Below, piece after piece: positions 22,905 to 31,752 of a stretch of DNA of 64,000 nt (the stretch's first letter is position 1; every line of letters begins with the position of its first letter). The stretch lies in assembly GCF_028898945.1 (NCBI RefSeq), contig NZ_CP118607.1, forward strand, positions 3,892,001 through 3,956,000, given 5' to 3'. The DNA comes from Pseudomonas sp. PSKL.D1 (GTDB lineage Bacteria > Pseudomonadota > Gammaproteobacteria > Pseudomonadales > Pseudomonadaceae). Both the position numbers and the translations under genes were made by a program. A model generated the notes under the pieces. That model worked only from the letters and a program-made list of their open reading frames with translations. It was not told where the DNA came from and searched no databases.

Positions 22905-23273
22905 TCAGATACCCCAGAGAATCTGCACACCCCAGACGAAGTAAGCGAACATCGCAACGCCGCATACCGCCTGGAACAGGAAACGAATCGCAGTCGCCGA
23001 CTTGCCGAACGACATCGGCGTCAGGTAGTCGGTGGCGATGGTCCACATGCCGACCCAGGCGTGAGCGCCCAGGGCAACGAGGGCCAGCAGACTGAAGATC
23101 CGCATCGCGTTGTTGGAGAACAGACCGTGCCACTGGGCATAGTCCATGCCCGGGTGTACGACGATGTATCCGATCAGGAACAGGAAGTAAGCCGCGAGAA
23201 CGACCGCCGAGACGCGCTGCGCCATCCAGTCATAGAGGCCCGAACGCGACAGGTTCGTGACATTGGTTACCAT
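22905..23273 (-). CDS. sdhD: Succinate dehydrogenase membrane anchor SdhD
   Basis: 122 aa, three transmembrane helices (about residues 25-45, 55-75 and 95-115). It anchors SdhAB and helps bind haem b and quinone; the DYAQWHGLFSN segment contains a candidate functional His. The start is the ATG at 23273 with GGGAG upstream, overlapping the end of sdhC by 7 bp. A TTG start two codons earlier is unlikely. Confidence 0.95.
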   Translation of the reverse strand: MVTNVTNLSRSGLYDWMAQRVSAVVLAAYFLFLIGYIVVHPGMDYAQWHGLFSNNAMRIFSLLALVALGAHAWVGMWTIATDYLTPMSFGKSATAIRFLFQAVCGVAMFAYFVWGVQILWGI

Positions 23274-23653
23274 ACCCAAACTCCCACCAGAACGATCACC
23301 ACCACGGAGATGACAATCACGATTTTCGAGCCCAGTTTGCCGCCTTCCAGCGTCTCACCGATGCCCATGTCCATGATCAGGTGGCGTACGCCTGCCACCA
23401 GGTGATACAGCAGGGCGGATAGCAGACCCCAGGTCACGAACTTGGCCAGCGGGCTGGTCAGACACGCCTTCACCTCGCCGTAGCCTTCCTCGGAACCCAG
23501 CGACTTGCCCAGTGCATAAAGCATGATGGCAAGGCCCAGGAACAGGATGACGCCGGAGATACGGTGAAGAATGGACGTGTACGCGGTGATCGGGAGCTTG
23601 ATGGTCCTTAGGTCTAGGTTTACAGGTCGTTGGCTTTTCACGGCTTTTTTCAC
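23267..23653 (-). CDS. sdhC: Succinate dehydrogenase cytochrome b556 subunit SdhC
   Basis: 128 aa with a GTG start. Three transmembrane helices; SILHRISGVILF is the SdhC signature, with His and Ser near the quinone site, and YHLVAGVRHLIMDMG holds the haem-ligand His. First gene of sdhCDAB, with a sigma-70 promoter at 23777-23805. Confidence 0.96.
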   Translation of the reverse strand: MKKAVKSQRPVNLDLRTIKLPITAYTSILHRISGVILFLGLAIMLYALGKSLGSEEGYGEVKACLTSPLAKFVTWGLLSALLYHLVAGVRHLIMDMGIGETLEGGKLGSKIVIVISVVVIVLVGVWVW

Positions 23654-23776
23654 ACTGAAGAGCCCCTAGCGAATCAGGGCAAAGTTGTTGGTAAGTGTAC
23701 TGGTCAGGTACCCACCACCCACAGAACGGCGACCCCCAGCAGTTCGGGCTTGCAAGCCCCTGGCGGTCGGGTGCCG

Positions 23777-23805
23777 AGTATAGACAGTTAGGCTGCTTAT
23801 GACAA
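23777..23805 (-). promoter_or_regulatory. Sigma-70 promoter of sdhCDAB
   Basis: On the minus strand TTGTCA (23800-23805), 17 bp, TATACT (23777-23782): five of six matches in both hexamers at optimal spacing. The transcript would have a leader of about 115 bases before the GTG of sdhC. This and the gltA promoter account for much of the 352-bp divergent region 23654-24005. Confidence 0.75.
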
Positions 23806-23919
23806 CGTGACGGGGTAGCCCAAATAGCGGATTGCCTTTAGCGCGCAAAAGGCGTAAATGGGCGACAAATTCTTGAAAAATCAGGGTTCAATACCGGTTT
23901 CAACCAGCCTTTAGGCAAA

Positions 23920-23947
23920 TTGACATTCGGATTTGATTCTCTATAGT
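23920..23947 (+). promoter_or_regulatory. Sigma-70 promoter of gltA
   Basis: TTGACA (exact -35, 23920-23925), 16 bp, TATAGT (23942-23947). It sits about 60 bp upstream of the gltA ATG, whose Shine-Dalgarno TAGGAGG is at 23995-24001. Confidence 0.8.
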
Positions 23948-24005
23948 GGTGCGGGCCCTGCGTGGGGGGACTGTCTGATGATTTCAAGCATTAATAGGAG
24001 GCCAC

Positions 24006-25295
24006 ATGGCTGACAAAAAAGCGCAGTTGGTCATCGAGGGCGCTGCCCCCGTCGAGCTGCCCATTTTAACCGGCACGGTTGGTCCTGATGTAATCGACGT
24101 CCGCGGGTTGGGGGCCACTGGTCACTTCACCTTCGACCCAGGTTTCATGGCGACCGCCTCGTGCGAGTCGAAGATCACCTACATCGATGGCGACAAGGGC
24201 GTGCTGCTGCACCGCGGCTACCCGATCGAACAACTCGCCGAAAAGTCCGACTACCTCGAAACCTGCTACCTGCTGCTCAACGGCGAACTGCCGAATGCCG
24301 AGCAGAAGGCCCAGTTCGTCAGCACCGTGAAGAACCACACCATGGTTCACGAGCAGCTGAAGTCGTTCTTCAACGGTTTCCGCCGCGACGCTCACCCGAT
24401 GGCGGTGATGTGCGGCGTGGTCGGCGCCCTGTCGGCGTTCTACCACGACTCCCTGGACATCAATAACCCGCAACACCGCGAAATCTCCGCGGTGCGCCTG
24501 GTCGCCAAGATGCCGACCCTGGCCGCGATGGTTTACAAGTACTCCATGGGCCAGCCGATGATGTACCCGCGCAACGACCTGTCGTACGCGGAAAACTTCC
24601 TGCACATGATGTTCAACACCCCGTGCGAGATCAAACCGATCAGCCCGGTGCTGGCCAAGGCAATGGACCGGATCTTCATCCTCCACGCCGACCACGAGCA
24701 GAACGCTTCCACCTCCACCGTGCGCCTGGCGGGCTCTTCGGGTGCCAACCCGTTCGCCTGTATCGCCGCCGGTATCGCCGCGCTGTGGGGCCCTGCCCAC
24801 GGCGGTGCGAACGAAGCCGTGCTGACCATGCTCGATGAAATCGGCGATGTTTCGAACATCGACAAGTACATCGCCAAGGCCAAGGACAAGAACGACCCGT
24901 TCAAGCTGATGGGCTTCGGCCACCGCGTGTACAAAAACCGCGACCCGCGCGCCACCGTGATGAAGCAGACCTGCGACGAAGTCCTGGGCGAGCTGGGCAT
25001 CAAGAACGACCCGCAGCTGGAACTGGCCATGCGCCTGGAAGAGATCGCCCTGACCGATCCGTACTTCATCGAGCGCTCGCTGTACCCGAACGTCGACTTC
25101 TACTCGGGCATCATCCTGAAGGCAATCGGCATTCCGACCAGCATGTTCACCGTGATCTTCGCCCTGGCACGTACCGTGGGCTGGATCTCGCACTGGAAAG
25201 AAATGCTCTCCAGCCCGTACAAGATTGGCCGCCCGCGCCAGCTGTACACCGGCGAGCAGCAGCGTGACATCGCTGAGCTGAAGGACCGCAAGTAA
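24006..25295 (+). CDS. gltA: Citrate synthase GltA (type II)
   Basis: 429 aa, the length of the hexameric NADH-sensitive Gram-negative enzyme. Condenses oxaloacetate and acetyl-CoA. The catalytic residues are visible: His in [12 protein letters not shown], His in [14 protein letters not shown] and Asp in YPNVDFYSG. It is transcribed divergently from sdhCDAB, so the entry step and the later steps of the cycle share one regulatory interval. Confidence 0.99.
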   Translation: MADKKAQLVIEGAAPVELPILTGTVGPDVIDVRGLGATGHFTFDPGFMATASCESKITYIDGDKGVLLHRGYPIEQLAEKSDYLETCYLLLNGELPNAEQKAQFVSTVKNHTMVHEQLKSFFNGFRRDAHPMAVMCGVVGALSAFYHDSLDINNPQHREISAVRLVAKMPTLAAMVYKYSMGQPMMYPRNDLSYAENFLHMMFNTPCEIKPISPVLAKAMDRIFILHADHEQNASTSTVRLAGSSGANPFACIAAGIAALWGPAHGGANEAVLTMLDEIGDVSNIDKYIAKAKDKNDPFKLMGFGHRVYKNRDPRATVMKQTCDEVLGELGIKNDPQLELAMRLEEIALTDPYFIERSLYPNVDFYSGIILKAIGIPTSMFTVIFALARTVGWISHWKEMLSSPYKIGRPRQLYTGEQQRDIAELKDRK

Positions 25296-25315
25296 GCTTT
25301 AACGGCCGAACGCAA

Positions 25316-25342
25316 AAAGGCTGCCCTCGGGCAGCCTTTTTT
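25316..25342 (+). terminator. Rho-independent terminator of gltA
   Basis: AGGCTGCCC/GGGCAGCCT with a 2-base gap, followed by six T residues and preceded by an A run. Confidence 0.92.
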
Positions 25343-25382
25343 ATTGGCAAGTCAGCCGCAACCCCTGCTGGACCCTGCTGGA

Positions 25383-25505
25383 CCCTGTGGGAGCGGCCTT
25401 GTGTCGCGAAAGGGCTGCGCAGCGGCCCCGGCAATATCGGCTGTGAAGCTGAAATCCAGGGGCCGCTGCGCGACCCTTTCGCGACACAAGGCCGCTCCCA
25501 CAGGG
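25383..25505. repeat. Long inverted repeat, 47-bp arms
   Basis: Arms at 25383-25429 and 25459-25505 are complementary except for two bases, separated by 29 bp. The core TGTGGGAGCGGCCTTGTGTC is a different Pseudomonas extragenic repeat family from the AAATCCGCTCC REP pairs. It lies between the gltA terminator and the converging START-domain gene. Confidence 0.88.
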
Positions 25506-25564
25506 ATCGCGTCAGCCTTTAGGCTTTGTACAAGTCAGTTGCTCCCTCAGGCAGAGCAATAAGG

Positions 25565-26176
25565 CTACTCAGTTTTCTCGGCCCGCTCACGCAGCTCTTT
25601 CAGGGTATTGAACGGCGAATCCACCACAAACTTGTTGGCCACCATCGCCGGCACGCTGCCACCAGGCTCAGTGTGCACCTGATAGGTCACTTCCGTGCTG
25701 TCGCCTTTAGGCACCAGCTTCCAGAAGCCCTCCACCTTCGCCACCCGCACAAAACCCTTCTCTTCCGGGATGTACGTCGGCTCTTCTTTCAAGGTACGCG
25801 TCAAGGTGCCGTCCGCGCCCTTCACGGTGGTGATGTGCAGCACCGAATCGCGCGGCGTCACCGGCCACGGCGTGTTGAACTGGGTGTAGGTCCAGCTCTG
25901 GTCGCCTTCATGCTTGAGCAGCTTCTGGGCCTTGCACTCGTGCACCCAGGCACAGGCCCCGGCCACATCCTCTTGCAGCGCCTGCACTTTGGCCAATGGC
26001 GCCTTGATCAGGGTTACACCCTGATAAGCCTTGTACTTGGAGCCCGGCACTTCGCTGAGGGAGACCTTGATCCCCTCCTCGTCCTTGGCCACCTGCCAGT
26101 TCTCGGCCCAGGCCGCCGGCGCCAGCAAAACACCCATTCCACACACCAGCGCAATACGCTTGAACGATCTCATCAT
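25565..26176 (-). CDS. Exported START-domain (SRPBCC fold) protein
   Basis: 203 aa from the ATG at 26176 (AAGGA five bases upstream). The signal peptide ends at APAAWAEN. The remainder is a START/polyketide-cyclase-like domain (WQVAKDEEGIKVSLSEV ... GFWKLVPKGDSTEVTYQVHTEPGG ... VANKFVVDSPFNTLKELRE), a helix-grip fold that binds hydrophobic ligands such as lipids. A periplasmic lipid-binding role is inference. It is followed on the same strand by nothing before the inverted repeat. Confidence 0.82.
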   Translation of the reverse strand: MMRSFKRIALVCGMGVLLAPAAWAENWQVAKDEEGIKVSLSEVPGSKYKAYQGVTLIKAPLAKVQALQEDVAGACAWVHECKAQKLLKHEGDQSWTYTQFNTPWPVTPRDSVLHITTVKGADGTLTRTLKEEPTYIPEEKGFVRVAKVEGFWKLVPKGDSTEVTYQVHTEPGGSVPAMVANKFVVDSPFNTLKELRERAEKTE

Positions 26177-26205
26177 CTTTATCCTTGTTGTCGAAGATAC
26201 CGCTT

Positions 26206-26460
26206 TCACGCCGCCGTCATCTGCTCCCACCAGCCGAGGATCCTGATCGCTTCGTCACGGTCGTTGCCGCACACCTCGATATCCGCCTTGAACCCACCAC
26301 ACACCGCCGGGCGTTCGGGCTTGCCGAACAGGTCGCAGAGGTTGTCGGCGGTCAGGTGCAGGCAGCGCTCGCCGGCAGGCTTGCCTTGGGGCATGCGCGG
26401 CATGGCAGAGGTAATGGACGGGGCAATGCAGCAGGCACCGCAGCCCTCACGGCAATTCAT
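26206..26460 (-). CDS. YkgJ-type cysteine-cluster protein
   Basis: 84 aa from the ATG at 26460 (MNCREGCGACC). The Cys pattern CxxxCxxCC ... C ... C ... C, with RPxVCGGF, is that of the YkgJ/Fe-S zinc-cluster family, expected to bind a metal. The function is unknown. It is 29 bp upstream of the START-domain gene on the same strand and may be cotranscribed with it. Confidence 0.78.
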   Translation of the reverse strand: MNCREGCGACCIAPSITSAMPRMPQGKPAGERCLHLTADNLCDLFGKPERPAVCGGFKADIEVCGNDRDEAIRILGWWEQMTAA

Positions 26461-26581
26461 GGCTAACAGGACTCCCTGGAGCAAAACGGGACGAACGTCC
26501 CTGATACTAACGGCTCAAACATATGTTTGAAATTGCTGGCCCGATGAAATCTGCCGTGACCCGGCAGTCAGTTCGCCCGGG

Positions 26582-27007
26582 CTACTGGCGAAACTCAAAT
26601 TCGATGGCCGCCCCTTCCACATCCCGGCGGCTGTCATTGCGCAGCTGCAGCTGCATTTCGTTGCTGATCAGTCGCCCATTGAGCTGGAACGGGCTGTCGT
26701 CGGTTTGCGGCTTTTCCGTGAACATGGCCGGCAGCAAAGGTTTGCGACGGGTGGCCGAACTGCCCACGTCGGGTTCAAGGTTCTTGACCATATCAACCGG
26801 CAGGCTCAAGTCCAGATGCGCCTTGGGCAGCGGCTGGGTAACAGCCTTGCTCACCGGCTTGCGCGCAGGCTTGGCCTTGGCGGGCTTTACCGGCGCTTTA
26901 TGAGCAGCCTGATCATGGCCGACCGGCTGTGCGGCATGCGCCGCGGCACCTAGCATGCAAAACGGCGCGAGGCAGAGCGAAAAAGCAAAACAACGCAACA
27001 GAGTCAT
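26582..27007 (-). CDS. Exported hypothetical protein with Lys/Pro-rich linker
   Basis: 141 aa. A signal peptide (residues 1-26, cut near AHAAQ) is followed by a basic Lys/Ala/Pro-rich linker (about 35-60) and a less biased C-terminal part (LDLSLPVDMVKNLEPDVG ... FEFRQ). I recognise no domain. The basic linker would suit contact with peptidoglycan or another envelope polymer, but that is a guess. It is 62 bp from the 3' end of the MocR gene. Confidence 0.7.
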   Translation of the reverse strand: MTLLRCFAFSLCLAPFCMLGAAAHAAQPVGHDQAAHKAPVKPAKAKPARKPVSKAVTQPLPKAHLDLSLPVDMVKNLEPDVGSSATRRKPLLPAMFTEKPQTDDSPFQLNGRLISNEMQLQLRNDSRRDVEGAAIEFEFRQ

Positions 27008-27068
27008 GGATGTCGGCGGGCAGGCTGGAAAGTGCGTATGCTCTCCGTTCCGCCGCCCGCTGGCAAGC

Positions 27069-28511
27069 CTACAACAGCGATCCGGCAGAATCTCGGCACA
27101 ATTGCTGGGCCAGCAACCCGAGCGTCATCACTGCCCGCTCGGCTTCCTTGTTCCAAGGAATGCCGCAATTAAGGCGGATGCAGTGGTTGAACTGCTCGGT
27201 GTTACTGAAGATCAACCCTGGCGCAATACTGATGCCCTGCTCCAGGGCCCGCACGTGCAATTCCTGAGTGTTGACCCGTCCCGGCAGGCTAATCCAGAGA
27301 ATGAAGCCGCCCGTCGGCCGGGTCATCTGCGTGCCTTCAGGGAAGTGCTGCTGCACGGCCAGTTGATACGCACTGAGATTCTTACGGTACTCCTGGCGAA
27401 TGTAGCGCAAATGGCGGTCGTAACCGCCGTTCTCCAGGTAGGCCGCCACGCCCATTTGCGTGACACTGCAGGCCGAGTGGGTGGTGAACGTTTGCAGGCG
27501 CTGGATCTCGTCCTGATAGCGCCCCGCGATCATCCAGCCTACCCGCACCCCGGGCGACAGAGTCTTGGAAAAGCTCGAGCAGTAGATCACCCGGTCCAGG
27601 CGATCGAAGGCCTTGAGGGCCTTGGTCTTGCCTTGCTCGAACATCAGTTCGCCATAGATATCGTCCTCGACGACCTGAATGTCAAAGTCGGAGGCAAGGC
27701 GCAGCAGCTGTTTCTGCCGCTCTTCCGGCATGGTCCCGCCCAACGGATTGCTCAACCTTGTGGTCAGCACCAGGGCCTTGATCGACCACTGGCTGGCAGC
27801 GAGCTGCAGGGCTTCCAGGCTGATGCCGGTCGAGGGATCACTGGGGATTTCGATCACCTTCAAGCCAAGCAAGTCGGCAAGCTGCAGCAAGCCATAGTAC
27901 GTCGGCGATTCGGCGGCGATCAGGTCGCCAGGCCGGGTCAGCACCCGCAGTGACATTTGCAGGGCATCGACGCAGCCATGGGTGACAATCACCTCGCGCG
28001 GGTCGACCAGCACCCCGGCATCGCGCATGCGAATTGCAATTTGCCGTCGTAGCGGCTCGAACCCGGGGCTGAACATGTAGCTGAAGGCCCGCGGGCTGTG
28101 AAAGCGAGTGACCTTGGCGATTTGCTGGTGCAAGGCGCGCACGGGCAGGTAATCAACATGGGGCACCGCGGCGCCGAACGGGAACACACCATCACGACGC
28201 GCCTCGGTCAGTACCTGCTGGATGATGCTGGCACGGGTAACCAGGCCTGGGCGCTCCACACGAGCGATGTCCGGCGTTTGCGCGGTAAGGGCGGGTGTTT
28301 GGTGAACGTAGTAGCCCGACTGCGGCCTGGCACGGATCAGGCCCTGATCTTCCAGGTTCGCGTACGCCTGCAGTACCGTGGCATGGCTGACATTGAGCTG
28401 CGCGCTCATCTTGCGCACTGAGGGTACGCGCTCGCCCGGCTGGTAGACACCGCGACGGATGTCATCGGCCAGTTGCTGGGCGATACGCTGGTACAGCAGC
28501 AGGTTGGTCAT
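27069..28511 (-). CDS. MocR/PdxR-type GntR regulator with aminotransferase domain
   Basis: 480 aa from the ATG at 28511. A GntR winged helix (residues 1-75, GVYQPGERVPSVRKMSAQLNVSH) is fused to a fold-type I aminotransferase-like domain; the PLP Lys is expected in CSSFSKTLSPGVRVGW. These regulators sense PLP or an amino compound and usually act on divergent genes. Here no divergent partner is adjacent: the upstream neighbour is 242 bp away beyond a REP pair and converges on it, so the target is not evident. Confidence 0.9.
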   Translation of the reverse strand: MTNLLLYQRIAQQLADDIRRGVYQPGERVPSVRKMSAQLNVSHATVLQAYANLEDQGLIRARPQSGYYVHQTPALTAQTPDIARVERPGLVTRASIIQQVLTEARRDGVFPFGAAVPHVDYLPVRALHQQIAKVTRFHSPRAFSYMFSPGFEPLRRQIAIRMRDAGVLVDPREVIVTHGCVDALQMSLRVLTRPGDLIAAESPTYYGLLQLADLLGLKVIEIPSDPSTGISLEALQLAASQWSIKALVLTTRLSNPLGGTMPEERQKQLLRLASDFDIQVVEDDIYGELMFEQGKTKALKAFDRLDRVIYCSSFSKTLSPGVRVGWMIAGRYQDEIQRLQTFTTHSACSVTQMGVAAYLENGGYDRHLRYIRQEYRKNLSAYQLAVQQHFPEGTQMTRPTGGFILWISLPGRVNTQELHVRALEQGISIAPGLIFSNTEQFNHCIRLNCGIPWNKEAERAVMTLGLLAQQLCRDSAGSLL

Positions 28512-28656
28512 GGCGGGCGGGCTCGTTGTTCTTGTACGACTGACTGTCGGTAAAGCATACCGTAACAGTTGCAAAGTGTACTGGGACAGATTGCAGGATA
28601 GTCGACATTTCTGTTGAGTAGCAGTCCTAGCGTGGATGGCACCGGCTACGCCGGTG

Positions 28657-28738
28657 TTCGCGGCTAAAGCCGCTCGCACAGAGATTGCGCATGCCTTGAG
28701 GCAAGCACTGAACCTGTGGGAGCGGCTTTAGCCGCGAA
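28657..28738. repeat. Inverted pair of REP elements
   Basis: 24-bp arms (28657-28680 and 28715-28738, one mismatch, 34-bp loop) with core GCGGCTAAAGCCGCTC, between the OmpA-family lipoprotein gene and the MocR gene. Confidence 0.85.
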
Positions 28739-28753
28739 GAGGCCCGCACAAGG

Positions 28754-29566
28754 CTACCGCGCCGGCGCCAACCTGCCCTTGTCATCCGAAAACACGATCT
28801 CCACCCGGCGATTCTGCGCCCTGCCCCGCTCCGAAGCATTGGCTTCGATCGGATACTGGTCACCATACCCCATCACCTCCAGCCGCTTCTCATCGACACC
28901 AAGGTCAACCAGCATGTCAGCCACGGCCTGGGCACGATCACGGGACAGCTTGAGGTTTTCCTCAGGCGCACCCGTACTGTCGGTGTAGCCCTCGATCCGC
29001 ACCACGCGGCGCGGGTTCAACTGAAGGAACTGCACCAGTTTCAGCACCGTGCGGCTGGCCGAGTTCTTCAGGTCGGCGCGGCCGGTGTCGAACAGCACAT
29101 CACCCAGGGTCATCACCAGGCCACGGTCGGCCTGCTCCGACGCCAGCGCGGCGATCTGCGTCTCAACCCATTTACCCTGTTGCTGCACGCTTGCCAGCTT
29201 GGCCTCGCGAAGGGCCAACTGCAGGCGCTGGCGCTCCAGGTCGAGTTTGGCAATGCGCTCCTGGTTCAATGCCAGCTTGGCATGCTCGCCAGCAATTTCG
29301 CTGTAGCGCTGGCTCAGGTAGGCGTAATGACGCACATCGCTGCCGGTGCCAATGTAGCTGGACAGGCGCTCGGCCCGCGCCAGCGATTCACCGGCACGAA
29401 TCACGTCACGCGGCGCACTGCGCAGCACGTCGGAGTCGTCCTTCACCTTCTGGAACGCCGCCGTGGCGTCATCCAGGGCTGCCTCGCTGCGCTGGCTGGC
29501 GCAACCCTGCAAACCGGCCGTCAAGGCCAGCAGCGCCAGCACGGCCATGGGCTTGGATGGCTTCAT
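28754..29566 (-). CDS. OmpA-family lipoprotein with N-terminal DUF4398-like region
   Basis: 270 aa. Lipoprotein signal with LQGC (Cys 22). Residues 25-150 are a long helical, coiled-coil-prone DUF4398-like region. The C-terminal 110 residues are an OmpA peptidoglycan-binding domain (RIEGYTDSTGAPEENLKLSRDRA ... NRRVEIVF) with the Asp and Arg that contact diaminopimelate. It probably tethers the outer membrane to the wall. It overlaps the preceding DUF4398 lipoprotein gene by 4 bp. Confidence 0.9.
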   Translation of the reverse strand: MKPSKPMAVLALLALTAGLQGCASQRSEAALDDATAAFQKVKDDSDVLRSAPRDVIRAGESLARAERLSSYIGTGSDVRHYAYLSQRYSEIAGEHAKLALNQERIAKLDLERQRLQLALREAKLASVQQQGKWVETQIAALASEQADRGLVMTLGDVLFDTGRADLKNSASRTVLKLVQFLQLNPRRVVRIEGYTDSTGAPEENLKLSRDRAQAVADMLVDLGVDEKRLEVMGYGDQYPIEANASERGRAQNRRVEIVFSDDKGRLAPAR

Positions 29567-29916
29567 GGCTGCACCTCCAGCTGCTTGCGCAGGCGCTTCA
29601 CCCGCGAGTTCAGCAGCTCAAGCTGCTCTTCACTCTTCTGGTTCAACACCTGCGCCTCGGCCAGACGCGCATCCAGTTCGGCCTGCTCGGCGCGCATGCG
29701 GGCATCGCGGTAGTCTTCGCTGAGCATGTTGCTCTTGGCCCGGGTGAACTTGTCTTCGGCCAGCTTCAGCGCCTCGACCTGGTCGGTGGCACCGACCGCC
29801 TTGGCCTGCTCCAGCGCCTGCTCGGAAATTCGCATCTGCTCATTGGGCGCCGGGTCGTTGGCGCAGCCGGCCAGGCCGAGCATGGCCACGGCAAGAATCA
29901 GGGATTGGGTTCTCAC
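29563..29916 (-). CDS. DUF4398-type lipoprotein
   Basis: 117 aa. Lipoprotein signal with LAGC (Cys 18). The mature part is a helical hairpin or coiled coil (residues 25-115) rich in A, E, Q and R, like the N-terminal half of its downstream partner. The 4-bp overlap implies coupled translation, and the shared helical region suggests the two proteins pair. Function unknown. Confidence 0.85.
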   Translation of the reverse strand: MRTQSLILAVAMLGLAGCANDPAPNEQMRISEQALEQAKAVGATDQVEALKLAEDKFTRAKSNMLSEDYRDARMRAEQAELDARLAEAQVLNQKSEEQLELLNSRVKRLRKQLEVQP

Positions 29917-29925
29917 GCACTCTTC

Positions 29926-30747
29926 CTAATGTTTGGGGGCGTCCGCCTGCACCTGCATCTGCGCCTTCCAGCGCTCGACGTTACGTTGCAGCACAGCCTG
30001 GGACGCACCGGAGATCGGCAATTCTGTCAGCTTTTTCGCCAATTGCCCACGCAACCACGTGTCGTTGCACGCCGAATTGTGGGACACCGCCAGGTACAAG
30101 CCTGGCCTGTCCACCGGCAAGCCGCGGGCGATCAGGTGAGTGCTCATGCCCAGGCTCTGGGTCATGGCCATGCCGGAATAGCGCCCTGCCAGCACATAGT
30201 CGACCTGCCCCAGCACCAGTTTTTGAAAGGCCTGGGTCAGGTTCTGGGCCGGCACCAGCTTCAGCTGCGCCTTGGCGAAAGCACTGAAGGCCGGCGTCAG
30301 GCGTGCCCGCTCCGACAAGCTGCCCTGATAGTTGGCCAGGTCCGCCGGGCCTTCGAAGTCCAGCACGGCGTCATGCCGGGTCCAGACCAGGTATTCGTTA
30401 AGCTGCAAGGGCGGGTGGATGTAGTCCAGCGTGGTGAGTTGCTCGACCTGCATGGGGGTGTCGAGCAACAGGTCGATACGCCCGCTGCGCACCTCTTCCA
30501 GCGCCTGATCGCGCCTGCCGGCGTTCAGCACCTCCACCTTCACGCCCAGTTCGCCGGCAACCTGGCGCAGCAGGTCAACGTTTGCGCCGATCAGGTGTTT
30601 GGGGTCTTTAGGGTCTTGCCAGGAGTATGGCGGCGCGTCCGGGCTGCCGGTGGCCACCAGGCGCTCGCACTTACCAGCCGCAACAGCCAGCGGCGATGCC
30701 ATCGCCAGCGCGCATGCCAGCATCTTGCCTGCCTTGCGAAACACCAT
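29926..30747 (-). CDS. Periplasmic solute-binding protein, SBP_bac_3 type
   Basis: 273 aa with a signal peptide (cut near AVAAG). The rest is a type-II periplasmic binding fold: LVATGSPDAPPYSWQD at the N-terminus, GANVDLLRQVAGELGVKVEV, and RSGRIDLLLDTPM, as in amino-acid binding proteins. No permease or ATPase gene is nearby, so it may be an orphan binding protein or a sensor partner. It is 9 bp upstream of the DUF4398/OmpA pair and probably in the same transcript. Confidence 0.82.
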   Translation of the reverse strand: MVFRKAGKMLACALAMASPLAVAAGKCERLVATGSPDAPPYSWQDPKDPKHLIGANVDLLRQVAGELGVKVEVLNAGRRDQALEEVRSGRIDLLLDTPMQVEQLTTLDYIHPPLQLNEYLVWTRHDAVLDFEGPADLANYQGSLSERARLTPAFSAFAKAQLKLVPAQNLTQAFQKLVLGQVDYVLAGRYSGMAMTQSLGMSTHLIARGLPVDRPGLYLAVSHNSACNDTWLRGQLAKKLTELPISGASQAVLQRNVERWKAQMQVQADAPKH

Positions 30748-30763
30748 CGGTTACTCCTTGCCA

Positions 30764-30799
30764 ATAAAAAAGCCCGGCCCTCGATGCGAGGGCCGGGCT
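30764..30799 (-). terminator. Rho-independent terminator of etfBA
   Basis: Perfect 13-bp stem (30771-30783 with 30787-30799, loop ATG), with a run of T on the minus strand. It lies 23 bp past the etfA stop. Confidence 0.93.
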
Positions 30800-30822
30800 T
30801 CTTTATAAGTGAAGCCGCCGGA

Positions 30823-31752
30823 TCAGACCAGCTTTTCCAGCTCTGGAACGGCTTCGAACAGGTCCGCGACCAGGCCGTAGTCGGCCACCTGGAAGATCGG
30901 CGCCTCTTCATCCTTGTTGATCGCGACGATCACCTTGGAGTCTTTCATACCGGCCAGGTGCTGGATCGCGCCGGAGATACCGACGGCGATGTACAGCTGT
31001 GGCGCGACGATCTTGCCGGTCTGGCCGACCTGCATGTCGTTCGGCACGAAGCCTGCGTCAACCGCGGCGCGCGAGGCACCCACGGCAGCGCCGAGCTTGT
31101 CGGCCAGGCTGTACAGGTGCTTGAAGTTATCACCGTTGCCCATGCCACGGCCGCCGGAAACGACGATCTTGGCAGCGGTCAGCTCAGGGCGGTCGGACTT
31201 GGCCAGTTCTTCACCGACAAAGGCCGAGATGCCGGCGTTGTGCGCGGCGCCCACGGTTTCAACGGCAGCGGAGCCACCTTCGGCAGCCACGGCGTCGAAG
31301 CCGGTGGTACGCACGGTGATGACCTTGACCGCAGCGCTCGATTGCACGGTGGCAATGGCGTTACCGGCGTAGATCGGGCGCTTGAACGTGTCGGCGGATT
31401 CAACCGAGATGATCTCGGAAATCTGGTCGACGTCCAGCAGCGCGGCAACGCGTGGCAGTACGTTCTTGCCATTGGTGGTGGCCGGGGCCAGCACGTGGCT
31501 GTAGCCTTTAGCCAGCTCGACGATCAGCGGCGCGACGTTTTCCGGCAGCACGTGGGCGTAGGCGGCGTTATCGGCAACCAGCACCTTGGCCACGCCAGCG
31601 ATCTTGGCGGCGGATTCAGCAACGCCACCCACGTTCTGGCCAGCGACCAGCACATGGACATCACCACCGATCTTGGCAGCAGCGGCAACAGTGTTCAGGG
31701 TGGCCGGGGCTACGGCACCGTTCTCGTATTCAGCGACAACCAGGATAGTCAT
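30823..31752 (-). CDS. etfA: Electron transfer flavoprotein alpha subunit EtfA
   Basis: 309 aa. With EtfB it accepts electrons from acyl-CoA and other dehydrogenases and passes them to ETF-ubiquinone oxidoreductase. The C-terminal FAD domain is clear: [32 protein letters not shown], and [19 protein letters not shown]. It starts directly after the etfB stop with no spacer, so the ribosome-binding site lies in the etfB 3' end. Confidence 0.98.
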   Translation of the reverse strand: MTILVVAEYENGAVAPATLNTVAAAAKIGGDVHVLVAGQNVGGVAESAAKIAGVAKVLVADNAAYAHVLPENVAPLIVELAKGYSHVLAPATTNGKNVLPRVAALLDVDQISEIISVESADTFKRPIYAGNAIATVQSSAAVKVITVRTTGFDAVAAEGGSAAVETVGAAHNAGISAFVGEELAKSDRPELTAAKIVVSGGRGMGNGDNFKHLYSLADKLGAAVGASRAAVDAGFVPNDMQVGQTGKIVAPQLYIAVGISGAIQHLAGMKDSKVIVAINKDEEAPIFQVADYGLVADLFEAVPELEKLV

